Origin: Asterella californica
Taxonomy: Eukaryota > Streptophyta > Marchantiopsida > Marchantiales > Aytoniaceae
Direction of reading: 5' to 3'
Assembly: GCA_036924285.1 (NCBI GenBank)
Contig: JAYKYS010000008.1
Span: 15,609,001-15,673,000 of the forward strand
DNA: 64,000 nucleotides
The translations under genes and the position numbers were made by a program. Positions 33,553 to 45,295 of this stretch are shown one piece after another (the first letter of the stretch is position 1; every line of letters begins with the position of its first letter). The notes under the pieces were generated by a model. The model did not search any database. It was not told the DNA's origin and worked only from the letters and a program-made list of their open reading frames with translations.

Positions 33553-34858
33553 TTAGTTGCCAACCTGCCAGAACGTCGTCCCCATATCTCCCTGCAGAAC
33601 ACTAGCTCTTCGTTCTTCGAAAGAGTATTCTTCCAAAGCTGGTGTGGTGTTCTCGAGGTCTACCCATTCACCCGTCCGACCTGGAGACGATGCCGGGCTT
33701 CTATCCGCTGGTTTTCCAGGGCTACTGCCGCTGTGTCTAGATGAGGTATCCTCGGAATAATGCCCATTCGAATGCGGGGCAGCTCCAGATACTGGGAAAA
33801 GAGGGCAACGGGAACCTTGCTCACCCTTGTGCTCGTCCTTGAGGTGATGAACACCATTAGAGAAGTTGACAGATCCACCTAGTAACAAGGACGAGCATCT
33901 TTCAGAAACCTTGCCGTAACCTTCAGTTTACCTCCAGCAGGGAGACCATGAGAGCAACCATGGTGCTGAGCTCGTGGAGGACGTGATGAATACAGACTAC
34001 CACAAAAAATTGTCTGCCCATAAGAGGATGTGCACAAGTGCTTTGGTTCGGACTCTACGGTCAAGACATGAAAATGCAAACGCACAAAGCACACAGGACA
34101 TGCACCAAGGGGCAAACGTGCGACCAAGTACCTTCTGGTCTCGAACCTATGCGGCTGCTCTCGTGGACACAAAAAGACCAGGCAAATGCAATGCAGACCC
34201 GGTTGATGAAAGAAGCGTATTTACATTCAGGGAATACCGGGCCAATGGTCGCACTCGTAGGAGGGGGATTATCCAGCCTGGGGAGAGGTGGGGTCAGACC
34301 CACCTGCTGATGCAAGTGAGGCAGTGTCCTCTTTGTTTATGGCAACATAGTTCACAGGAGCTGTGGGCCGTTGTGTTAACTTGCCGCTCTTGGCTCCACC
34401 ATTTACGGAACTCAACCGAGAAGGAGTGACGCCATTCACTCTGGGCATCAGCAACTCCGAGCTATTACTGGACTGCAGCATTGCACCACCGAGGGAAAGT
34501 CTACGACTGGCTTGGGTTGCACCACCGTTCCCATTAGCTCGCAAACCACCACCAGCTTTCTTCGCACTCATTCCACCCTTGTTTGGGCTTGGACGGGAAT
34601 CGAACAGAACCTCCTGATCGTTCATAAGCTGTTCTTGCAGACGCTTCTGGTCCTGTAAGGCGACAGACAGTATATGAATTGAATATACAGGAGAGCACGA
34701 TAAAACTATGATCACTAGCGAGAACTAATTACTTCTCCTCAGAAACGACTCCGTATAACGACACGAACTATTTTAACACGTACCCTGGCTCTTCTCTTCT
34801 CCTCTTCCTTTTCTTGTCGTAGGAAATTATACTCGTCCAACATGGCAAGTAATCGGAC
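33553..34858 (-). pseudogene. 3' part of a MAP65/PRC1/Ase1-family microtubule-associated protein gene
   Basis: Three exons on the reverse strand can be inferred: 34858-34784 (VRLLAMLDEYNFLRQEKEEE, 25 codons, flanked by GATGCAG and GTACGT), 34652-34304 (DQKRLQEQLMNDQEVLF, then SRRLSLGGAMLQ and PVNYVAINKEDTASLA; a donor GTGGGT at 34303 is plausible) and 33878-33553 (GGSVNFSNG to EEYSFEERRASVLQ, TAA stop). These are the conserved end of the spectrin-like domain and the basic C-terminal tail of plant MAP65 proteins, which bundle antiparallel microtubules. The N-terminal three quarters are not upstream: tRNA-like repeats and an opposed gene fragment are there instead. The exons present have no stop, so it is a truncated fragment; function is unlikely. 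Confidence 0.8.
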
Positions 34859-34948
34859 CTGCATCGGAATTCAAGTGTAAGAGACACACGAAAGAACACA
34901 CGAGCCACGGTTAAAACGGAGTGCTGCAAAACCTTAGCACTGTGTAAT

Positions 34949-35123
34949 AGCTGTTCATCCAACAGCTCTTAAAATGTAAAAAGTAACTTAGGGACTACGT
35001 CTGAGAGATTCAGAGATTCAAACTCTCTCGGGAGACTCTATGTACTTAGCATGCACACGCCTGAACCACTCGGCCAAAGCGCCTCGGATGACAAACTACC
35101 GCGAACACATAATACCAACACGC
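34949..35123 (-). repeat. Inverted copy of the tRNA-Ser unit
   Basis: This stretch is the reverse complement of 35255-35418 with scattered changes. It includes a tRNA-Ser-like body (about 34995-35084, reverse) whose T-arm carries an 8-base duplication (GAGATTCA twice), so it cannot fold as a normal tRNA. Conserved flanks on both sides of the tRNA show that the whole locus was copied, not just the tRNA. Confidence 0.8.
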
Positions 35124-35288
35124 CTTAACCACTCGCCTTACTTTTGTGGAGAGTCGCCTTTACGCGCGTGAGCCTATCTCCCGATTCGCAGTGCTATTGT
35201 CATGTACCGCGATATGGCAGTATACACCTCAGTAGCAGCTTGATGAGAAATAGTTGGTATTATGGGTTCACTGTAGTTTGTCATCCGG

Positions 35289-35370
35289 GACGCTTTGGCC
35301 GAGTGGTTAAGGCGTGTGCCTGCTAAGTACATGGGGTCTCCCCCCGAGAGTTTGAATCTCTCAGACGTGG
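35289..35370 (+). tRNA. tRNA-Ser(GCU)-like gene, probably decayed
   Basis: Eighty-two bases with a type II tRNA layout: box A TGGCCGAGTGG, anticodon stem TGTGC/GTACA with loop CTGCTAA (anticodon GCT at 35322-35324), a variable arm, and T-arm GAGAG-TTTGAAT-CTCTC. The acceptor stem has mismatches (first and fifth pairs), and the T-loop reads TTTGAAT where TTCGAAT is expected. It is therefore a tRNA-Ser(GCU) by structure but likely a weak or dead gene. No CCA is encoded, as normal for nuclear genes. Confidence 0.65.
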
Positions 35371-35478
35371 TCCCCAAGTTACTTTTTACATCTTGGCATC
35401 CTCAGCTGTTGGATGACTTATTTAGCCTGTGATCTGACTAGCAACCTCTCCATCTGGTGGTTCTTTTCTACTCCACAG

Positions 35479-36843
35479 AACAGAGATTAAGAGATGCATA
35501 CGCGCAACTGGCAAAGAGAGGAGTCATTTTGGCTTCAAATCAGGTGCACTACAGTCTGGTGTACAGAAATCCAGAGCAAAACGGAGTGAAGAGGACATGC
35601 GACGAGCTCGGAGTTTCCCTGATAGCTTACTCGCCTCTAGGACAAGGTATGGATGGATCCTCCTGTTATACCTAATCCATTTTCAATGTAAGCAACGTAG
35701 TGCGCGTGCCGCACATTCGTTGAAGAAGTACAGCCCTCTTGTATGTGTTAAAGGCGCCCAACTTTAACACAGAAAATGTACTCTCTGAAAGGTGTCCTGA
35801 CGGGGAAATACTCGCCAACGAATCTCCCATCAGGTGAGAGGGCGAGACTTTACAACGAGCAGTTTATGACAGAGGTCCGTAACCTTTTCGAAGATTATGC
35901 TTGCGTGCCTGCCTTACATGTGGGTGTGGGTGCATTACCAAGTGATGGGAAACTTTTGATGGGGACGAAAGGAACGACAGTATTATTACTATCATAGTTA
36001 CTGAAACAAGAGACGGTTGGATGGACGGTGTCGCAAGCAGATTGACCCGTTCGTTAAGAGACTGAAAGCGATCGGCCAGCAGTGTGGAGGAAAGACACCC
36101 ACGCAGGTACGTTCCCTCCCGCACACACACACAGACACGCACTCAGTTGCCACTGTCAGTCAGCTAAAGTCGCTATTAAATTCTCATGAGAAACGCATGG
36201 AAGAAGTACGTATGAAATTTAGTGTGATCCCACAACAACCCGTTGATGGACTGGGGCTGCTCGTGACTCCCCATTACTGCTGTCGACGCCTCGTCAAAAT
36301 TACATGGCACCCCGGGGCTTGGATCATTCTCGCAGCACACTTCCGGATGACCCCGCCTTCATTCACTTCCGCTGGAGTTACTGACCATCTTCCGGACGTG
36401 CTCACTCTCCGTGTCTGTTTGTCTGTCTGACTATGTGCCGTATAGGTGGCTCTGAACTGGCTCCTAGCATAGCAATCTAGTTCCCATTCCGGCAGCGAAA
36501 TCAGCGAGTCAGGTGAGAAAATATTCTTCTATCCACCCACGCAAATTCGTACTTCGTCGTTGTCCGGGATAACTTTCTGTCACAGCTTGTGCCCCGCCGT
36601 GGAAAGTTCAGATCTGAGATTCCCGAGAATCAGCGTAGCCAATCATAAAATTAATCTTCGGACATGTCTCGGCAGATGAGAGAACTGCAGGATGTGGTCA
36701 CTGAAGTACGTGTTGACGCCTTGCAGGCCCAAGAGTTCGCCGGAGCTCTCGGGTGGAGTTTGTCCGATTCGGAGGTGGAGGAGCTCCGATCTATGGCCAA
36801 GCGCGTGAAGCCCGTGACAGGTTTCCCGGCGGAGTGGATCTAA
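35479..36843 (+). pseudogene. Aldo-keto reductase (plant chloroplast-type) 3' gene fragment, frameshifted
   Basis: Five exons are visible: 35479-35646 ([30 protein letters not shown]), 35792-35874 (GVLTGKYSPTNLPSGERARL), 36041-36106 (IDPFVKRLKAIGQ, KTPTQ), 36446-36512 (VALNWLLA, then NLVPIP in another frame) and 36727-36843 ([12 protein letters not shown] to FPAEWI and TAA). GT...AG borders flank them. This is the C-terminal half of an NADPH-dependent aldo-keto reductase barrel. The fourth exon has a small deletion that creates TAG after VALNWLLA and shifts the frame; the N-terminal half with the catalytic Tyr is absent. Thus it is a non-functional fragment. A copy of its 3' UTR lies at 54946-55158. 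Confidence 0.85.
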
Positions 36844-37033
36844 ATTCATTCGTTCATTCATTCAGTGTTGCCTTGAACCAGCGCAAGGTTTTGTTGCTGA
36901 TCGTGGCGAAGGAATGAGCAGAAAGAGAATTATTACAAGTTCGCTCGAACGAATTGTAAAGTTCCTTGGGGGAAGGACACACGGCTTTCAAAGTGCACCA
37001 TGTCAGAACGTTTCGTGATGATTCTCAGCAACC
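36834..37033 (+). repeat. AKR 3'-end segment also present at 54946-55158
   Basis: From GTGGATCTAAATTCATTCG to GATTCTCAGCAACC the sequence matches 54946-55158, apart from an extra 8-base TCATTCAG unit and small indels. It begins inside the last AKR codons, so the distant copy is a piece of the same locus. Confidence 0.85.
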
Positions 37034-37035
37034 AA

Positions 37036-37300
37036 ATACTCGTCCAACATGGCAAGTAATCGGACCTGCATCGGAATTCAAGTGTAAGAGACACACGAAA
37101 GAACACGCGAGCCACGGTTAAAACGGATTGCTGCAAAACCTTAGCACTGTGTAAGAGCTGTTCATCCAACAGCTGAGGATGCTGAGGATGCCAAGATGTA
37201 CAAAATAATTCGCGGGGAGACCCCATGTACTTAGCAGGCACATGCCTTAACCATTCGGTCAAAATGTACCGGATGACAAAATACCGTGAACACATTTTAA
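37036..37300 (-). repeat. Duplicated MAP65 exon/intron edge plus third tRNA-Ser unit
   Basis: 37036-37180 repeats 34832-34960 (a MAP65 exon 5' part and intron, with the phrase CTCGTCCAACATGGCAAG) at about 95% identity. It is followed by a degraded tRNA-Ser-like piece on the reverse strand (about 37216-37281) with the same flanks as the other two copies. This is a segmental duplication around the AKR fragment. Confidence 0.75.
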
Positions 37301-37552
37301 TAATTTGTAGATAATGTTTGTAACTAGGAAACTACTAAGACAGACACGGACCTGTGTGGGTAAACCTTTTTGGCTTCACGAATAAGCGTTTTCGTCTTGT
37401 GGCTTTACCCGACGAACTGGCCCTTCTTGGAGTCACGATTCAACGTCTGTTTGCAAACATACAGTGTTTGCATCAGAATGAGAGCCTAGATAATCGTGAT
37501 GCAGTGCTTCTGATTGTGCCTTACCGAATCCTTCTGCAGGTCTGCGATTCGT

Positions 37553-37710
37553 TGTTAAGATACTGCTTTACCATCTTGCTCTAATGCATCGTGTTTTCGA
37601 TCTATTAAGATGCAGCATTACCATCTTGGTAGAGTGGATCGTGTTTGCGATCTTTGTTAAGATACTGTATTACCATCTTGCTGTAATGCATCGTGGTTTC
37701 GATACCTTAA
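37553..37710 (+). repeat. Three-copy tandem repeat of about 53 bp
   Basis: Three units of the form TTAAGATRCTG-TTACCATCTTG...GATCGTG-TTCGAT follow each other. Divergence between units is moderate. Confidence 0.75.
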
Positions 37711-38950
37711 AATAATGAAAATAATGAATACTAATGTCATGAATTAGTATATGAATGTTATCAAGAAACAGGTTAAAACACCCTCACCCATCAACATATG
37801 TTTCTTTGCCCTCAAATGTCCCGGAACTGAACAGAAACTCCTGGACCGACAAGGCACGGATGAATCGGAAAAGTCTTCAGCTTCGGTCGATCACTTCCCC
37901 TACTCATCTACAGCTTAACCCTCTCTGTTGGGTGTTGATGAAGTCAGAGAGCTGGTTGAGGTGCATGTGACGGGAAGGTGTTCCGCTGCATGCTCTTGAG
38001 TGTATCAATGTGGTAATTAGGCTCCTGAGTGTACACCTACTCAGTGCCTATATGCATCAGTGACATTGTGGCAAATATTCTACCTCTCTTCTCTTTCTTT
38101 GTTTTATATCTTCTGCCTGCATGATAGCTCATTTCACTCGAAACTTTGCTCTATAAATTCAAAGCTCTTCAGGCACTGCTTGAGCCAATGTCGGTTGGAT
38201 CCTTCCAGAGCTCCGTAGGAAATGGATGTTTCCAGTGCTGTAACTCTAACTTATCTGCATCATCAGCTCCTCCGCTACCCATAGTCACTGAGCGGGGCAG
38301 TGGCATGAATGCCGAAGTTTCCTTAGTACTAAGAGAAGCGGGGTGTGAGGTAGATCGAGTTTGGAAGAGGCGAGGGGGGTTTTTGATCTGAAGACATTCT
38401 GCCTTTGCCAGCCAATATTACCTAAAACCTCTGTACTCTGAACTGACGCATTTACTGTATATACATCCCAGTCTTAAACCATAATTAAGTACCATGAGCA
38501 AAGCAGGTGCCTTATGAACTGACTGATGACAACCTCAAAGCACGTACCAGCTAAATTAGCTCATGTGTAGACAGACAGCCGCCTGAATGTCTCCGAAGTC
38601 CCATTATGTTTGATGCTATTACTCTACGTCATGAGTTGAATTTTAGTCTAAACTTTCACCAAGTAGCATGTCCCTTTTGCATTTTGATAAACACTGCGCA
38701 GAGCATAGGTTTCGTGAGAACTTCAAGGCTTAAGATGTAGGTACTATAGCTTCCTTTTAAATGATGCTCGTTTGCCTACCACCCTGGAGCATGTAGAAGA
38801 GATCATATGGAAGGTCTATTCTTTGACACCAATGTTATTTTATCCCGACAACATGAGACAAGTGAGATATCCACCTGAAAAACATATACAAAACATATCT
38901 TAGCTTGTTTGCAGAAGCTATCAGATTCCAGTAACCAAGAGGAAAGAGAC
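37711..38950. other. Intergenic stretch left of the copia element
   Basis: Nothing recognised. A forward open frame at 38146-38391 has no motif. The last five bases, GAGAC (38946-38950), are the target duplication of the copia element. Confidence 0.5.
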
Positions 38951-39168
38951 TGTTTGAGAACCAAATCAAGTGAATACTCTCCAGTATAGAAGATACATCA
39001 GTAAAGGGATCAGTCGACTCATCATCTCCCAAGAGGGGGTTGTTATATACTCTAACCTATGGATAAAGGTTAGTCACTAATCAGTCACTAGTCATAGAGA
39101 TGTGTCTATAGATGTGACTTATAGAGATGACTATAGATGTGACTATAGACTAGACATTATCTTTAACA
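38951..39168 (-). repeat. 3' LTR of the copia element
   Basis: Shorter than its partner by 25 bases because of fewer units of a minisatellite close to ATAGATGTGACTATAGAGATG. Confidence 0.93.
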
Positions 39169-42100
39169 CCCCCTCTTAATGTCAGTGGTACTGAATATAC
39201 ACCAAGTTCAAGTCTCAATTTTTGAAACCTGTCTGAAGACAAAGGCTTGGTGAATATATCAGCAGTTTGATCATCAGTTGTTACCCATTGAGTAACAACC
39301 TCTCCCGAAATTATTTTCTCCCTGATGAAGTGGACTTGCACTTCAATGTGCTTAGTTCTAGCATGATGCACTGGATTTTTCGCCAATGCTATTGCACTCA
39401 TGCTATCAGTCCAGATTACTGTTGGAGTGTCTTGGTTGACACCTACATCCTCCAACATCCATCTTAGCCAAATGGCCTCTCGTGCTACATTACACGGACC
39501 ACGATATTCTGCTTCAGAGGAGGATAAAGCAATAGTTGGCTGCTTTTTACACTGCCAAGTGATGGCACCTCCTCCCAGCATAAATGCTAATCCAGACATT
39601 GATTTACGATCTGTAGAATCACCTGCCCAATCAGCATCTGTAGATCCAACAAGTCCAAGTGACTTATCTGAGCTATATCTGAGCCCATAGCTGGTAGTTC
39701 CCCTGAGGTAGCGCAAAACTCTCTTTGCTGCCCTCATATGCAAAAATGTGGGAGACTCCATATTCTGACTGAGTTTGCTGACTGCAAACGAAATATCTGG
39801 TCTTGTAGTGACAGCCAGATAAATTAACTTCCCGATCAGCTTCCTGAACTCTGTTGCATCTGCCTGCTCATCATCAAAAGAAGAACTTTGCCACTCCTTT
39901 GAAATAACCATAGGAGTAGGCGCAGGCTTGCACTTCTCCATCTGGAAATCCTGAAGTATACTTTCTTTGTATCTTGCCTGAGAGAGGTATAACATTTCGT
40001 TGTGTTCCAGAAACTGAACTCCAAGACAAAAGTTGAGAAGTCCTAGATCCTTCATATCAAACTCTTGCATTAAAGCTTGCTGAATCTTCTTTACTCCTCC
40101 TTGATTACTTCCGGATATTATCAGATCATCCACGTACAGTAACAGTAACACAATACCTTGAGAAGTAATCAAAACATAGAAGTTTGGATCACCTCTTGTA
40201 GGAGAGAAGCCTTGCTGCTTCAAGAAGGTGTTGATTCTTGTGTACCAAGCTCTTGGAGCTTGTTTGAGGCCATATAATGCCTTGTGCAGCTTGCACACTA
40301 ACTGTTCACCTCCTTGACGGACAAAACCAGGTGGTTGCTGCAAGTAGATATCTTCTTCAAGAATGTCATTAAGGAATGCATTCTTAACATTTGTAAACAC
40401 TTCCAACCATGTTGTTTTGCAAGAGCACAAAGAACTCGGATGGAGTTAAGTTTTACCACAGGTGTGAAGGTCTCTTGAAAATCTTCTCCTGCAGTCTGCA
40501 AATAACCTTTTGCAACAAGGCGAGCCTTGTATCTCTCAATAGTTCCATCCGCATGCCTCTTGATCTTATAAACCCACTTACAGCCAAGTGCTTTCCTGTT
40601 TGCTGGAAGAGGTACTAGGCTCCAGGTTGCATTTTTGAATAATGCATCATATTCTTCCTGCATAGCACGTCTCTATTGCTCCTTACTGAAAGCTTCCTCG
40701 AATGTAATAGTTTCTCCATCACCTTGAGCTTCAGCCATGAGAATATAATCCTCTAGCCTTGCAGGAACCTTCCTTGTTCTGATAGGTCTCCTTGGTTGGG
40801 TAGCAAGATTCGAATATGGAGTAGTCTGATGAATGAGAGGCGAATCTGCTGTAGTTGGACCTGATTCAGTAACCTCAACTTGTGTGGGTGATGTAGGAGG
40901 TGGTTCTAGTTGAGCTTGAGGTTCTTCTTCATGGTTCTCTGAAGTGGTGTTTGGATAGAGAGAGGTGGCAGGTCAGAAAGATGGTGTTGTGAGTTTCGAG
41001 ATGAAGGGAGCTCTAAAAACACTACATCTCGACTGATGATGATCTTTCTTGCAGCACTCAATAGTCTATATCCCTTTTCTCTTGCTGGATATCCTATGAA
41101 TGTACAGATCTTAGATCTATCATCAAACTTTTGGAGTAATTTTCGAGGAGTTGAAACATATGCTTTACATCCAAAAATTCGTAGGTTAGAGAGGTCTGGT
41201 TTCTTCCTTGTGAAAGCTTCGAATGGAGTTTTGTTGTTCACAGCATTTGTTGGACTTCTGTTGAGAAGGTAGACTGCAGTATTGACAGCTTCAGCCCAAA
41301 GATCTTTTGGAAGATCTTGCTCAAGAAGAAGACTTCTTGTCATCTCCACAACAATTCTGTTCTTCCTTTCAACAACTCCATTTTGCTGTGGCGTGTAAGC
41401 TGTAGTCAACTACCGCAGTATCCCCTTCTCAGTGAAATATTGGTCAGCTGCCTTGGAAGTGAACTCTCCTCCTCTATCACTTCGTAGCTGCTTCACTTGC
41501 TGTCCAGTCTGTCTTTCCACCATGATAACAAGCTGTTGAAGATTCGAGAGTGCTTCAGACTTTCTTAACAGGAAGAAAACCCAAATGTATCTCGAGAAGT
41601 CATCAACAACCAGCATAAAGTACTTAGAACCTCCAAGCGAAATAGTCTCAGTAGGTCCACAAAGATCTGTATGTAACAGCTGAAGGATATATGTTGCCCT
41701 TGTTGCAGTAGTCTTGAAGAACTTCCTTCGAGTCTGTTTAGATCTAAGACAAACTTCACACGGGGTGTTTACAAGGGCGAGTTTGGAAACACCAAGTGCT
41801 AAGTTCTCATGAAACAACTTCTGCATTCTCTGATAGTGTAAATGTCCAAGTCGTAGATGCCATAAATGGCTCATCTCTGTTACAGCAGCTAGAACTGGAG
41901 CTACCAAGGATAAGGCTTGTAACTCATACAAGTGGTCAACCTTCAGCCCTGTAGCTACTACAGATCCTTGGTCAAGAATTGAACATCCTTGTGCATCAAA
42001 TGACAGTTGAAATCCGTTTGCAGCAAGTTTACCAACACTCAGAAGATTATGCACTACACCAAGTACAAACCAGACACCTCCAATGGTTTTTATCTGACCT

Positions 42101-43170
42101 GAAGGTAGCTTAATACGAATGTTACCTTCCCCCTGGACTTGGTAGCCCTTACCATCTCCTAGTCGAATCTCTGGTCCATTAAGAGGATGAAAGTCTTGAA
42201 ACCACTCCTTCTTTGAGGTGATATGATTTGATGCTCCAGAATCAATCCACCATTATTGATCATGAATATCTGTGTACATGGCATTGAAGAATAACTTCTC
42301 TTCATGATCAGTTGCTTGTACGAAATTACCTCTGTTGTTGGTGTTGGAACGTTGATCAAATGTCTTTTTCCTGCACTCATATGCATAGTGACCACGTTTC
42401 TTACAGTAGTTGCAGTTCCCAGGTTTAGGTTTGTTGGAGTTGCCATCTGAATCTCGTTTGTTGAATTTGCCTTTCTTGTTGTCCCAAGGCTCTTTTTGTT
42501 TTGGTTGTGAGTCTTGAGGTCTACCACGTTTATGATCTCTCCTCTTGGAGAAGAAAGCTGAGTCAGTTGTGGTAGTTGCTTGAGTTGACTTGGTTTCGAT
42601 ATTCATTGCTTCTTGCAAAGCTAGTGTTTGCAGTTCTTCAAATGAGACAGGCTCCTTGCGAACATCCACTGCTTTGACGAAGTGCTCATACGGTTCTGGT
42701 AAGCTCTGGAGCACTATAAGCACCAAGTCGTCCTCATCTATACCTCCACCCAGATTCTTCAGTTGTTGTAGCAACCCTTTGACAATATTGAAGTGCTCTT
42801 CGAGTGAGATGCCTGCAACCATCTGCAAAGTGTTTAACTTTATGTGTAGCATTCTCTTCCTCCCTCGAGCAGCTCCTTCGTGCTTCTTGGTGAAAGTATC
42901 CCAAGCATCTTTAGAGGTTTTAGCCTCCAAGATATCCATAATTCCTGAGTCTTTTATGGTCATCTTGATGATAGCAAGTGCTTGTTGATCTCTTTTGTTC
43001 CAAGCTTTGACAGCAGCTGGTGAATCGATAGGTCTTTCTTCCTCACCCAACACTATGTCCCATAAGTCGTAGTTCTGAAAAATGGCTTGAACCTTGAAGC
43101 ACCATATTGGATAGTTGGTGCTATCTAACTTATGATGATCATGAAGTAGGTTATCACTAACGTTAGCCAT
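39150..43170 (-). pseudogene. Copia gag-pol, interrupted by stops and frameshifts
   Basis: Gag begins at ATG 43170 (MANVSDNLLHDHHKLDSTNY) with a UBN2-type domain, then knuckle CNYCKKRGHYAYEC (42373-42414). TAA at 42253-42255 falls just before WWIDSGASNHIT, the protease active site. Integrase (HTDLCGP, DDFSRY, then YTPQQNGVVERKN) is cut by TAG at 41410-41412 before LTTAYTPQQ. A frameshift lies near 40960, TAG at 40673-40675 replaces the Trp of KEQ-W-RRAM, and another frameshift lies near 40410. The RT then continues with the active-site YVDD (40125-40136) and RNase H (DADWAGD, KHIEVQ..FIRE). Stops at Gln- and Trp-like positions fit C-to-T changes. The reading order is complete otherwise; no domain is missing. 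Confidence 0.92.
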
Positions 43171-43890
43171 CGATCGAAAGTAAAGTAGGTGGGAAAAAAA
43201 TCTGGAACTCCTCAAAGTGGTTGTGGAGGTGGAAGTAGTGACTATATTGTAAACCTCTATAGTCTCGTCCAGCACGGCAAAAATCTCAGAAACGCGAAAA
43301 TTGATCGTTAAGGCCTTCAAAAGTGCAGTCAAAGATCCGTTGACCAAGGGTTCCCCAAAGTGTAACTTCCTTATACGAGGTCCGTTTGGGTCGAAAGTTG
43401 AACTGTTGGAAAGCTCTTTGCAAACCCTTTTTAAAAAGATAGAGCCTTTTTAATCCCAAATCCACTCTCAGATTTGTCTAATTCACCTCCTTCCCCTCCA
43501 AAAATGCAGTCAAAGATAGTTTGACCACACCTGCACTTGTGGATCACGGTGTCGTAGCGAGAGCCTTTCCTTTGAGCAAGGGCGTACCTTCTGGCTGTGG
43601 CTAGCGATCAATGCACAGCAGAGCGACAAGTTTCATGTAGATTTCTCTCTAACTTCCTCGATAACTAAGCACTTTCTTTCTCTCAGTAAAGGGTCAAGAT
43701 AACTACACGAAAACGTTGGATGATCATGGGCACGACAAACGGGATATGTGATGACATGATCTCTCGGTAGTATTCCTCTCCGAAGTTTTTTCTCACTTTT
43801 CAGTTGAAGGTGGTGTGCTCACTCTATGTCATTTTCACTCTCTGGTTCCTCAGTCTCCTTGCTAATGCTCGTGCCTAAGCTCTGATACCA

Positions 43891-44133
43891 TGTTTGAGAA
43901 CCAAATCAAGTGAATACTCTCCAGTATAGAAGATACATGAGTAAAGAGATCAGTCGACTCATCATCTCCCAAGAGGGGGGTTGTTATATACTCTAACCTA
44001 TGGACAGAGGTTAGTCACTAATCAGTCACTAGTCATAGAGATGTGCCTATAGAGGTGACTATAGAGATGACTATAGATGTGACTTATAGAGATGACTATA
44101 GATGTGACTATAGACTAGACATTATCTTTAACA
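43891..44133 (-). repeat. 5' LTR of the copia element
   Basis: 243 bases; the unit ATAGAGATGACTATAGATGTGACTT is present in one more copy than in the other LTR. Outside this length change only a few substitutions separate the two LTRs. Confidence 0.93.
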
Positions 44134-44455
44134 GAGACGAAGCTGGTAGAAGAGGAGGTATAGCTTTCAGATCTCAACTCTGGAGAATCTTCGATTTCTC
44201 TAGATCTGAGTTTTGATGTCATGCATACTATAGAAAACTACAGATAGGTTTTTTTTTACAGATTTAGGTCGGATATGGTCTAAACAACCGACAAAACAAG
44301 TCGAAGGGAAATATGGTTCTAAACTGAAGCTCTCTTATTACAAAGCAGAGGAACATCAGTTATTTACAATGTTTTGTCTATTATCTCTGTTTAGAGCTTT
44401 AGACAGAGATATAGATAATGCTCTGTGGGTTAAGATTGATGTGCTACTCACTTTG
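44134..44455. other. Spacer between copia element and the split ORF
   Basis: AT-rich. No gene seen; the open frame of the split ORF starts just after a stop near 44455. Confidence 0.5.
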
Positions 44456-45295
44456 ATCGGCAGAGTGTTGTATCTACATTCTTGAAAATGGAAAGAGGTG
44501 TTGCAAAGTTCAATACGATTCCTACCAACAAAAAAACGATGGAGATATTGTTTACAAAATATTACGTTCGAAGGTTCTTCACGTCTTTACAAGCACAATT
44601 ACATGTCGACATGGTTTATCTAGGATCCAACGAGCTCCGTCTTTTGTTGAACATAATGTTTATCCTCGTGAAGAGTTAGATGTTACTTCTTTGTCTGACT
44701 GCTCTAAGAAACTGCTCCTTGTTTCTAGGCAAGAAATTGCAGAATCGGTATGGAAAGCAGCTAAAAGTCTCATACCTGATTATTCAAGGCTAAACACATT
44801 GGTGGAAAAAGAAGTAGCAATTGGTTCTCCGAAAGCAAGAGAGGTTAAAATGCATTGGGACATTGAAAAATATCTCCTAACTCATTTAGGATCAGTTGGA
44901 TCTTTAACTTCAGGGACAATCCAAAATTTTTGCAGGAAGATAAAAGGATATAGAGCCTTCTACCGCCCTCACTTGGAAATGTCAGATAATCAGTTCTTTT
45001 CGCATGAATTTTGTGGTGCTTTTCCACTCTATTTTAAAGCAGATTGGTACGCAGAAGAGTTTGTGGGTGAAGTCACTACTGCCGATTCATTGAGTGACTA
45101 TACTATCATAAAAGGTCCACCGAGATCACATAGAGGGGATGGTTGTAGACCTGTATACCAGATTGCAGAGAAGTTTATATTACAATCTCTTCCTCCTCAC
45201 AATCAGTTTAGGTTTGTCAGTTATGAACTCCACGATGTGAGATTTATGTCTGAATTGGTTATCCTCGGTAGAATAGGCTGTTGTCCCCCTTGGCC
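44456..45295 (+). pseudogene. 5' part of an unrecognised ORF split by a gypsy insertion (3' part 54072-54601)
   Basis: An open frame runs from about 44456 to the insertion point at 45295 and starts with Cys-rich CCIYILENGKRCCKVQY, then RQEIAESVWKAAKSL, EKYLLTHLGSVGSLTSG and FYRPHLEMSDNQFF. It continues in phase at 54072 (after the duplicated GGCC), with PEVNDVMICKVV. There is no ATG at the frame's start, so an upstream exon or decay is likely. I do not recognise the family. It could be a host gene or part of another element; the insertion ended its use. Confidence 0.55.

Larger units (their letters stand above)
38951..44133 (-). mobile_element. Ty1/copia LTR retrotransposon, degenerate
   Basis: LTRs 38951-39168 (218 bp) and 43891-44133 (243 bp), both starting TGTTTGAGAACC and ending TCTTTAACA; GAGAC flanks at 38946-38950 and 44134-44138. 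The coding order gag, protease, integrase, RT, RNase H on the reverse strand is that of Ty1/copia. The primer site next to the right LTR reads TGGTATCAGAG on the reverse strand (initiator tRNA-Met type), and a polypurine tract (AAGAGGGGGTG) adjoins the left LTR. The frame is broken in several places, so the copy is dead. Confidence 0.95.
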
